Virus record (IMG/VR): IMGVR_UViG_3300004369_000062
Coordinates: 1-34,368 of that record
Source of the DNA: a virus
Reading direction: 5' to 3' (one strand)
Length of the DNA stretch: 34,368 nt
Shown: piece after piece, positions 1 to 12,000 of the stretch
Layout of the letters: each line of letters starts with the position of its first letter
How positions within the stretch are numbered: position 1 is the stretch's first letter
The notes under the pieces: generated by a model
The model's input: only the letters and a program-made list of their open reading frames with translations
What the model was told of the DNA's origin: nothing
Databases searched by the model: none
Made by a program: the position numbers and the translations under genes

Positions 1-3000
1 GAACCCATTGTAGACGAATTTGTCATCGCTGTTTATGACAACACGCTTTTAATTCCAAAAGTTGATTTTTATATTGATAAAGACTTATTCATTTTTAAAA
101 CTGCTCCTACTAATGGAAGATTCCTCTCCATATATTCTGTAGAGGCACCTGTTCCATCATTCGGTTCTTCTGCTTCTGCATTTGCTCGTGTTAATGAGAA
201 TGGGGAAATTGACAATATTGTTGTAAGCGAATTCGGAACCCAATATCGTTATGAGTATCCACCAAAGGTAACAATTCAATCTCTTAGCGGTAAGGGTGCC
301 TCTGCAACTACCCTTGTTAATGGTATTGAATCTGTTACCCTCTTAAATGGCGGACAGGGTTATAGTGACACTAATCCACCAGCAGTTGTAATTGAATCTC
401 CCGTTGAACCAGGTTCGATTCCAGCACAAATTAATGCCACCGTTTCTAACGGTAGCATCACTTCACTTACAATTGTAAGTTCTGGTAGTGGATATACATT
501 TACACCCAGAATTAGTTTTAGACAACCAGGCGGTGCTAAATTAAATCCCCCAACAATTGTAGGTGGATCAATTAGTGGAGATGTTACTGTATCTCAAACT
601 GGATTCGGATATACTACAACACCAGAAATTTATATTGATGAACCTACTGGTGAGAATCCAATTAAAGCATCTTTGAGAGCTGTTTTAACAAATGGTGAAG
701 TTACCTCTGTTGAAGTTCTAAACGCTGGTCAGGGGTATCTGACTACCCCTAGAATTGCTGTAATTGACCCTGTAGGTGCTAGCGTATTAGAAACGACAGT
801 AGACTCTAATGGAAGACTTGTTGGAATTGAATTACTTAATGGTGGCAGCGGATATACAGATGTTCCCTCTGTATATGTTGTAGACAACAGACCTAATGGT
901 GGTACTGGAGCAACTGCAGTTGCTTCTATTTTTAATGGTAGAATTACTGACATTAACATCACTAATTTTGGTAATGGATATAGTGTTACCGAACCACCAA
1001 CTATTGTAATTCAGTCTCCCCCACAAGGTAAAGCATCTGCAACTGTTGGATTAAACAAAGTTACTGGATTTACTGTAAATAAAGCAGGTTCTGGGTATAC
1101 AAAAGCTAAGTTTGAGGGTTGTGCAAGGGCAGCTAGTGGCATTGTTAATTATCTTGAAGATGGTAATGCTGTATTTTCTAATAATACTACTGCCACTGCA
1201 TCTTCTGTAGGTACTGAAGTAAAATGTTTGGATGCTCTTTTTGTCAAGAGACTTCTTGATAAGTATACTGAGCAGTTCTTACCAGATGTACCTTCTTTAG
1301 ATTATAAATCGATTGACGTTCGCACTGCAATCAAAACGATTAAAGATTTTTACTCTGCAAAGGGTACTTCTTTTAGCATTAGTTATCTCTTCAAGTTGCT
1401 CTATGGTGAGCAAGTAAGTGTTTCGTATCCAAAAGACCAAATTATTAAACCATCTGCAGCAACTTGGTCTGTTGATACAATCTTGCGTGCTACTTTAGTA
1501 AGCGGAGACCCTGCAAATATTAGAGACGCTTTGATTGTACAAGAAGCAGATATTGCAGATGTTAATGTTGGAAATGCAAGTGCTTTGGTTGAAAACTTTA
1601 TTTCAATCAAAACATCAGATGTTGAAATTTATGAGATTGTAATCTCCGAAGAAACAATTCAGGGGCAATTTACAGTACCATACAAGACAAAATTAGCAGA
1701 ACCATTAGCAACTGATACTAGTATTATCACAGTTGACTCTACTATTGGATGGCCAGAAAGAAATGGTGAATTTGTAATTGGTGGGGGTGAATTAGTACAG
1801 TACAAAGAGAAATCCTTAAACCAGTTTATTGAATGTACTCGTTCCGTAAATGGTGTTGTTGAAGATTGGGATTCGGCTACAGAAGTTACATCGAATTTCC
1901 GAGTTTACCTTAATAAGGGAACTCCTCAAGAAGTTGTAATGAACGTTGTTGGTATTGTTGATGCCCAACAAACAACCTTAACTGACACTGGTTCTTACTA
2001 TCTTCCAGGAGACAAATTAACAGTTTCTAAACTTGGTGGTACAAGCGAACGTTCTGAATTAACAACTTGGTTGTATAACGTTAAAAAGTTAATTAGTGTT
2101 ACTGATGTTCAATTTGGTGGTATTGATGATAGATTTGCAAGCGTAACCTGTCAAAATCCTCATGGTCTTCTCGTTGGAGACCAGGTTACTGTTTATGGTG
2201 CAAATCCCATCATTTATAATGGTTCTTTTCTCGTAACATCTAGAGATAGTGAAACTGTCTTTCAATATCAACTACCACAACCAGCAACGGTTGTTCCACA
2301 GGGCAATATTTTAGTTTCTGTTGATTTGAATAAGGGTAAATCAACCAATAGTGCAATTTTAAATGCCATTGGTCCTTACACTACCAATGTTCAGAACTCA
2401 TTCTTTAATGATGATTATGTTTACGTTGCTTCCACTGGTATTCCAAACTATGAAGTAGGACCTTTCCCAGGGTCTGCTTTATTGCCAGGAAACCAAAGAA
2501 AATTAAATAGATTCCCATTAACACCCGTTACAATTTCCACTAAGAATCTTATTAATCCTGGTCCAATTGGAACTTGGGTTAACGGTGTATCTATTTGGTC
2601 TTATAAGTCAACAGAAAGTAGAACTTTTGGTGCTGTCACAAGTATTGACATTACAAATGCTGGTTCGGATTATGATGCAGCATCTCCACCAAATATTACC
2701 ATTTCAAATGGTGGTGGAACTGGTGCTACTGCTAGTGTAGTTGTTGATGGTTCTGTTAGTGAAATTGCTGTAACTAATGGTGGCAGTGGATACACATCTT
2801 CTCCTTTGGTGTCTATTGTCGGTGGCGGTGGCGCAGGAGCATCGGCAACAGCAATTATCACAAAGGGAGTAGTATCACGTATTCTTATTAATAATGGTGG
2901 TATTGGATATACTTCACAACCATCTATCACTATTGTTGGAGGTGGTGGTCAAGGTGCTACTGGAACAGCGTCTGTTCGTGGTCCAGTTAAGTCTATTAGC

Positions 3001-6000
3001 GTTACTAATGGTGGTAGTTCCTATACATCTAAACCAGATATTACATTAAGTTCTGGAACTGGAGCAGTTGCTCAGGCAATTGTAAACGATGGTAGAATCA
3101 TTTCTATTGCTATCATTTCTGCTGGTCAGGGATATACCACTGCCCCAGAAGTTACAATTCAAGGAGAAGGTTTTGGTGCTGTTGCTCGAGCTGTAATTGA
3201 TACCGATGGAGAAAATGCTGGTAGAGTTACTAGTATTCAAATTATTAACAGGGGTATTGGATATTCTTCTGGAACTACTGTAATTAACTTAAATTCTATT
3301 GGTTCTGGAGCAACATTTAGTGCTAATGTTTTCCAATGGACTTATAACTTGCAAAAGACCTCTTTCTTAGATTCTTCTAAGGGTGGAGTTTTTGCGGGAT
3401 ATAATAACCAGTATGGTGGTGAATATGCACACCTTTCCAATCCCCAGAGATTGAGATATATTTTAGGTGATAACTTATTCCAAAATACTTCCAATCAAAT
3501 TCTTGAACAAGAAGACCAACTTGAGCACTCTCCTATTATTGGGTGGGCATTTGACGGCAATCCAATCTACGGTCCATATGGATATGATGACCCTACCAAT
3601 CAAAGTTCGCAAATTGCAAGACTCAATTCTTCTTACAGATTAAAGACGAATATTGTCTTTAATGACATTACCAATCCATATCCAAGTAGAGTTGCAGGAC
3701 CATTGCTCACTGAAGAATCTGCTGGAACATTTATTGAAGATTACGAATATATCTTTGGATTAGGTGATTTGGACCAATATAATGGTCGTTTTTGTAAAAC
3801 ACCAGATTTTCCAAATGGTAGATATTGCTATTTTGTTACTATTGATTCAACCGAAGCAGGAAATGCTGTTTTCCCATATGTTCTTGGACCAAGTTTCAAC
3901 TCTGTTGTTGACTCTTGGAACTTAAATTCTGATGCTGTACAGCAAAATATTCCAACAGGTGTTGTTAGATATCGTGATCCATATGAAAATGTAGATATTG
4001 ATGTAGAAAGAACTCCTAATGCATCTACAAATTCTTTAACAACTGAAGATGGTGATGTTTTATTGTTTGAGGTTGAAGATGAAAATAGAGATGGAATTAT
4101 TTCTCAAGATGAAACTGATGACCCAGATGAAATCTTTGAAGAATCTCCATTACAACTATTTGATTATTTCCCCAAAGTAAGATTTGATTCTAAGGTCGAT
4201 ATTGAAGTAGAAACTACAACCAAATTTGAAAATGCCTCTGTAACTGGATTTACAGTTGAAAATGCAGGGCAAAACTATCAAGTAAATGATAACTTAATAT
4301 TTGATAATGCAGGAACAAGTGGAACTGGAGTCTCTGCTAGGGTTTCTAGAATCAAAGGCGAAGAGATTAGTTCTCTTACTTTTGAAAATATCAGTGGAGA
4401 TAATTTTGGAGTCTTAACAACTACCAATCCACATAACCTTGAAGTTTCGGATACTATATTCTTAGATTATAGTCCAGTAATGGACAATACAAATAAACAA
4501 TTTACCGTTCGTCAATATAAAGGTATTGAAGAAATTGTTATTAATCAAGTTGGTTCTGGGTATAATGAAGATATTCCACCTACAATTATCATTGATGGTG
4601 ATGGACAATCTGCAGAATTGCAAGCAGTTGTTAGTAGCGTAGGTTCTATTGATACTGTAAATATTATTAACTCTGGTTATGGGTATACTTCAAATCCTCG
4701 TGTTATTTTAAGTCATCCCCAAATCTTTAAAAAAGCAGACTATTATGTTTCTTTAATTGAGAATAATGATTATGTTAAGGTAAATGATGTTGCAGTTAAT
4801 TCTAACAAAGAAGTATTTGTATGTGGTAAAACAAAAGATGTTAGCGGAAATACCGTTGCTTTTGTTTCAAAACTTTCTGCTACTGGCGTTAAGGAATGGG
4901 AAAAAACCTTAGAAAGTACATCTGGATTGAACTATACTGAAGCACAAAAACTCTATGTTGATGGGTCTAATGTTTGGGTTGTAGGTATTTTAAATTCGAA
5001 TAGTCTGATTCTTAATGCATATAATCCTGATATTTTCCTTGCAAAATATACTCAAAGTTCTGATGGATTGTCTGCAACTTTAGCATTCCAAAATGCTTAT
5101 TCTGGCATTTCTGGAGCTACTAGAGCAGATTATGTGACTTCTATTAAGAAGTATTCCGATACTAGATTTGTTATTGGCGGTTATACAAATACTAATTCCT
5201 CTAATCCCCATGATGCCTTTATTGCCACAATAGACACTACTGGTAATTTTGCAATTAAGAGAAAGTTAGCGTCGGCAGCAAAATCTGAAAAACTTACAGA
5301 GTTTGTAATCAGTGGTGATAACATTTACTTCTGTTTAGAAACCGCATCCAGTGATGTTTCTAATGATGTATCTGTAGCATTTGGTAAAGCTACACTTGGA
5401 GTTAGTGCGATTACTGTTGATTGGATTTACAATGTCAGTAATACTTTATATTCCTTCCTAGACACTAGTATTACGAAAGATGAATTTAATGAATACTATA
5501 TTACTGCTACTCTTAGATTAAAATCGGATAATACTACTAAAGACAGTTTTTGGGTTGGTAAATTCGATTCTACTGGAGACACTATTTGGAATAAGCGATA
5601 TCTTGTCTCTGGTGGTTCGGTAACAGTAGCAGAAAAATCTGCAATTGATATTTTTGGTGATTTAAATGTTGCATTTACTAAAGTAGCAACTTCTAATCTT
5701 AAAAAGACCGTTGAGTCTGTCAAAATTGGGTATGATGGCATTATTAAAAATCATACTTCAAATGACTTCAATTTGAATAATATTGAAGGTATTACTGTAC
5801 ATTCTTTGGATTCTGACGTTTCTGGTGACGTGCATCTGTTTGGTCAAACTTCTTGGAACCGTAATGAGTTTATTTTTGAGTTTGCCGAAACAGATGACGC
5901 TACTGACACCACAGGTCATTATACACCAACACTGATTGGAAATGATGCTACGGAGTCTCTTGCTCTTGTTGGTGATGGTGTAGCGAAACTCTTGGGTGAG

Positions 6001-9000
6001 GATATTGGAAACCCAGGTATTTGGGAAAATGCTGCAATCAAATTTGCTGCATCTGACCTTGGAACAAAACTGGGAGAGGATTGGACCGTTGAGTTTATGC
6101 TCTACAAGGACGCTGCAACGTCTCAAACACAGTCCCAAACCCAACAGACATTATTTGCAATTGGAGACGCTACAGACGCTACTGGAGGTCTCTGGCTTTA
6201 CTATGACATGGGTAATGGACAATTGGAATTGGTTGTTACTAACAACACTACCTCAATCAACGCTACTGGTTCTGGATTGACCTCTGCACAAACGAATATG
6301 TTTGCAGATAATTCCTGGCAGTTTGTTGGACTTAAAAAAGAAAACAATACCTTTACTGCGTATGTAAACGGTATTCAAATCTTTACGGGAACAATTTTAA
6401 ATACTTCTCTTGGTAATAAAGACCTTCATTTTGGTAATATTCCTGGAAAGAATGCAACTCCTGCAAGTTTTGCCGCTGCATATCAAGGGCAATATTATCT
6501 CGATAATCTTCGTTTGAGAAACAGGGCTGTAACACCTACTGTACCTACAGACATTACATCTCTTCCACCTGTTGCAACATATGCGCTCGCATTTAACTGG
6601 GTTGATGATGCATGGTTTACTACTAATTTAAACCAATATGATTATATTGATTATGCTGGTTTTGGTATTAAAGTTGATAAAAATGCAGATAGTGCAAGAT
6701 TGGGAGATAAAGGAGAGCAATCAAATACTGGCATTGGTCTCGAAAGAAGTGCTGTTAGTATCGTTACAGGTAGCACTCTTACAATTACTTCTGTAGGATA
6801 TGCTTTAGGTGATAGTGGATTCCAATCTTTAGACTTTGATGATGCTATCACTACAATGTCTCAAGGTACAGAAGCATTGGAATATTCCAATGATGTCTGG
6901 TCTTCTAGAACTGCTACGGTTCCTTCTCCTGGTTCTAAAAAATTAAGTGTTACTGCTGTTGTAAAAGACCGTTATTTCTTTAAGGTTACTGATACCGTAA
7001 AAATTGATAACGTTCAAGAATTGACAATTAATCAGTCATTTACTTTTACTCTTGGCAGTAAACTTGTTCTTAATAACAGTGGAACTTTCGTTAATAGCGG
7101 TTATATCACAAAAATTGATAATGCAAATAAGAAAATTTATCTTGCCGTAAATAACAATTCTTGGTCTAATGATTTGAATATTGGTGAGTTGTCCACCGAA
7201 CAATTCTCTGAACAAAATACTTATGGAATTGTAGGACCAATTCCAAACGATATTAATGAAATTACGGCATACAATTTTGGTCAAATTGACAATACTACAC
7301 CTGGAACTTTTGATATCGATTTGGCAAACTTTGATGCTCCCGAAGGTGGAAGTAATAATCTGGACCAATTTGCCAAATTCAAACCATACACTGAAACCGA
7401 ATATAGTATTAGAATTGACGAAGTTTCTACATCATCGTTTATTGTAGGTTCTGTAATTACTCTGAGTGGCAATGATATTAGTTTTAATAGCGATTATACT
7501 ACCGCTCAAATTACTAATTTGACTGGAGTATTAAAAATCAGTGTAGTCTCCAATTTAACAAAAGTTTTACAAGTCACTGCAGTTTCTAATAGTGATGAGG
7601 TTTATGTAATTACAGATACCAGTCATTATTTAAGTGAAGGTGAAGTAATCTTTGTTGATGGAAATCCATCCGAGCAAGTAGGTCAGATTGTTTATGATGA
7701 ATATGATGGATCTTTCTCTGTAGATAAAGTAATCAGCCCACTGGAATTTACATATAAACTTCCCCAAAATGCTGTTACATCCCCAGCAACTTCATCTGGA
7801 GACGTAAGTATTTTTGTTAAATCTCCCGTTCTGAAGATGTATTATGGTCATCAATATTTGTTTGACCTCAGTCACTCTTCTATGGTTGGTGGAAATCTGT
7901 CTTTTGCTAAGGATAATTTATACAAACTTGAGTATTCCTTTAACTCTATTGAACGTATTGGTACTCCTGGACTTACTGGAGAGGGTCAACCAACCCCCAC
8001 AGTCAAATTTAAGGTTGACGAAGATATTGTCACCAATATTTCTTATTACTTCGATCCATCGAGAACAGGTAACGATTCTCCTGTAATTCCTGGTAGCTAC
8101 TTAGATGTTACATTCTCTCCTTATAGAGGAACATTTACGATTAGTAGCATTTCTGGTGCCACAATTACTCGTGGAGCAGACACATTTAAGTTCCCATTAT
8201 TAAATGAACCCGAAGGAAATGCAGTAGTAAGTAATGCTTCTTACAGTACAAGTTCCGTAAAAGCAGTTGGTTCTATCTCTGACATTCGTATTGTTAATCC
8301 TGGTGGATTCTATCAAAAGCTCCCCATCGTAACTGGTATTCAATCAACTAGAAATATTGAAAGGGTTCAAATCAACGACCCTGGAACCGAATATGCTGTT
8401 GGTGTATACAATGGCGTTCCTATTCAAGGAGATGGTGAAGGTGGTTTTGTACAAATCACTGTTGCTGATGGAACAGATGACGAAGGAACACTTATTCCTG
8501 GTCAGATTCAGAAGGTCTTGGTAACCTCTCCTGGAAGAGGATATACCACTGCTAGTATCGATATTCCATCAATTTCTGGAATTCTTGGTGCTGGATTGAC
8601 TGGTTCTGGTGCCGACTTGGAGGTTGTTATCCCTCCATTTGGTACTGGAGCATCTATCTTTACCGTTGGTGCTAATGTTGGTAAAATCAAAAAACTGAAA
8701 AACAATAACTTTGGTTATGATTATCCTCATGACTATACATTGAGACCAGAAATTACATTCCCAATCAACTGCCAGTTAACATCTACTAGTATCTTAGATA
8801 GCATTACTGTTACAGACCCTGGTTCTGGATATACTCAGGCACCTGCAGTTGTTATTGAAGGTGGCGGCGGTTCTGGCGCTATTGCTGAAGCAACTATTAG
8901 AAATGGTAGATTAGACCAAATTATTGTCAAAGACCCTGGTGCTGGATATTCATCCACACCTACAGTAACACTAAAATCCTCGTTTAACTATGTTATCAAC

Positions 9001-12000
9001 GTTGACCTTGGATTACTTCAGTTTGCCTTCCCACATGGTATTCCTAACGGATCCGAAGTTACTCTGAATGTTGTAGATACTGGTGATGGAGCAGACTTCC
9101 CACTTGCTGCTGGCGCTTTGGGTAGATTAAACAGTTCTACCACATATTTTGCAATTACTGGTTCTGCAAACTCTCTTGAAGATGACCAGATGAAGTTGGC
9201 AATTACTGCTACTAACGCAGAACTTGGTGATGCTATTAGTTTTGTCAATGCTGGTGTTGGTCGTCAGCAAGTATTAACTGAATCATTCGGTGGTGCTGCA
9301 ACTGCTAATGTTACTACCTCGACCTTCCTCGAAGGTGAACTTGTTTATCAAGGTGATTCTCTTGCTACTTCTACAGCAACTGGATATGTTTCCACTAACA
9401 GCGGATGGCAAGTTGGTCCTAGAATCCTGAAGATTGTAAATTACATTGGAGATTTTATTGAAGGTCAAACTGTTACTGGTGTTGTATCCAAGTCCTCTGG
9501 TTTAATTAGCGACCTCAAGATTGCTAAGGGCGTTCTTGATATTGGTTCTATTACAAAGACCACAGGACAATTCATTGATGATGTTGGTAAACCCTCCGAG
9601 ATTATTCAAAAAATCCAAGACTCTTACTATTATCAAGATTTCTCTTATGCTGTTAAATCTGCGGTTTCTATCAGTGAGTGGAAGGATATTCTTATTAAGA
9701 ATGTACACCCAGCATCGTTTAAGGTATTTGGTGAATTAAATCTTAGCGAGTATTCTAATATTCCAAACAAGACAACTGATTTCCAGTTAACTAAATCTGT
9801 TGAACTGGCACAAGAAGCAATTGTTCCAAATATTCAAAACTTTGCTCTGGTTGAACCAATTTACAGTGAGTTTAATAATACTGAAGTTCTATTCCGTCAA
9901 AAACGTCTAACCTCTTCGGAGAATATTCTTACCTCGGTTGTACAAAGAGTCGATGATATCTCAAACTTGTTTGATGGTGAAAGAATTGCATTCCCTCTGA
10001 CAGTTGATGGCAACAACATCGTTGCTAATGCCAACCAATTAATGATTGTTTTGAATGGTGTTGTTCAAACTCCAAATACATCCTTTGAAATTCAGAATGA
10101 TTCTATCGTATTCAGTGAACCACCAGCACCTCCTGCTAGTGTTAAGTATGTAAACACCACAATTGAACAAATTAATACTGTTGAATTGCAGTTTATCAAT
10201 ACAAGTGGCATTTTCCCCAACATTGGTAATACCGTTGTTGGTACTGCTTCTGCTGCTCGCTTGACAGTTACCAGAGTTTCTGGAAATAGCATTTTTGGTT
10301 TTGTTACTCAAGGTACTTTCCAAAATACTGAACTTTGCACAGTAGGCGCTACTGGATTTGCTGCCAATCTTTCCGCTCAAATTGCAGTATCTAATAGTGG
10401 TTTGTTTATCTTTGGCGAGACTGTAACAGACCTTTCTGGTGATACTGCAGTTGTTGAAAGTATTAACTTGGAAACAGGACAAGAATTACCTCTTGCAAAA
10501 CTGCGTTATACCATTGGTCCTTCTACAACAACAGTTGAAGTTATTGATTATTCTGCAGCAACAGACTCTCCTGTATCGGATGGAACTTTTGTCTTGGGTG
10601 AAACCTATCAGTTTGGTTCTGAAATCTTCTTAATCAACACTATTACTAATGGTGTGGAATCTACTACGTTAAACGTAACGAGAGCACAATCTGGTACAAC
10701 TGCTGTATCTCAACAAGAAGATGCTCCTATCTATGGAACTCAGATTGCAATCAATAATGAATTGACATTAAGTAAGACTACTGGTACTTATCAGTCTACT
10801 CCTGGTCTCTTTGATATTCAACTTAACGACATTATTATTGGTGCTCAGTCTGGCGTTGTTGCTAGAATTACATCTACATCAACTTATCAGGATCCTGTAA
10901 CTCAAGAGTTTATCGGTCAAGTTAATATTTCGGAAGGTTCTTCGTTCTTTGGTCTTCTGTTCAACAGAATTACTTCAGCAACTTATCCAAATGTCGTTCT
11001 CGACGATATTTCCAAGTCTCAAGTAACTATTGTCGATTTTGAAGATAATACAACTCCATTTAACACCAATTTCCCAGCGAATGAGTTAATCAACAACTAT
11101 GTTATTCCTTATGATAATGCAAGTGGAGATTTCCAAGAAAATGAATTTATTAGAAATTATCTGATTGAATATGGTAATAGTAGTGGAGATTATGTTGCTG
11201 GTGAGGGTGCTGTAATTAGAAAAATTACTTTTAAAGACCAGCAAGGAACTGGATTCTTCTCGTCGGGTCAAATTATCAAGACTAGAGATACTAAGGCAGA
11301 AGTTATTGGATATAACCAAGCACGTAAGACAATCTATCTTGGTAAGATTGGTAGAATCTTAAATTCGGGTCAGGATTATCATACAGCAACTTTCAACAAT
11401 AGTGCTCAGTTAGATACTGCTCAGAAGAAGTTTGGTTCTTCTTCCTTACTACTGGATGATGCCACTACTGATTATCTCTTCATTCCAACTTCTACTGAAT
11501 TTGGTTTTGGAACAGGAGCATTTACTGTTGAATGCTGGATTCGTCCAGATGATGTCTCTGCTGGTGATAGACATATCTTTGATATGAGAGATGGCGGTGG
11601 TGATGCAAATGCTGGTAGACTTTATGTTGCCACAAACCAAGTACGCTTTAATATCGGTGGCAGTGACGTTGTTACGTCTGGTGCAACAACTCTTTCTGCA
11701 GATACTTGGCATCACATTGCTATCACTAGAAGTGGTACTGATTTGAAGTTATTTGTTGATGGTTCTGAAGTTGGAAGCACCACTAACAGTACCGATTTAG
11801 GTTCTACAAAACGTCTCTTTATTGGATCTAATTTTAGTGCTGCAAATAGATTCTCTGGTCACATCGATGAGTTTAGAGTTTCTAACACTGGTCGCTATAG
11901 CGCAGCATTTACACCACTTAACGGTATCTTCCAAGGTGATAGCAATACCAAACTACTTCTTCACTTAGATGGTGAAGATGCTCAAACTTACACTGAAGAC

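Noticed and set aside
673-675. TTG as the start codon of the giant gene
   Set aside because: The frame is open from base 1 with the same repeat family before it, and there is no ribosome binding site or gap here; it is only the first start-like codon in the window.
2641-3330. CRISPR-like regular repeats
   Set aside because: The repeats are coding, diverged at third positions, and the intervals are homologous rather than unique spacers.
5996-6280. 94-residue + strand frame inside the giant gene
   Set aside because: It overlaps LamG domain 1 in another frame, with no promoter or ribosome binding site and no recognisable domain.
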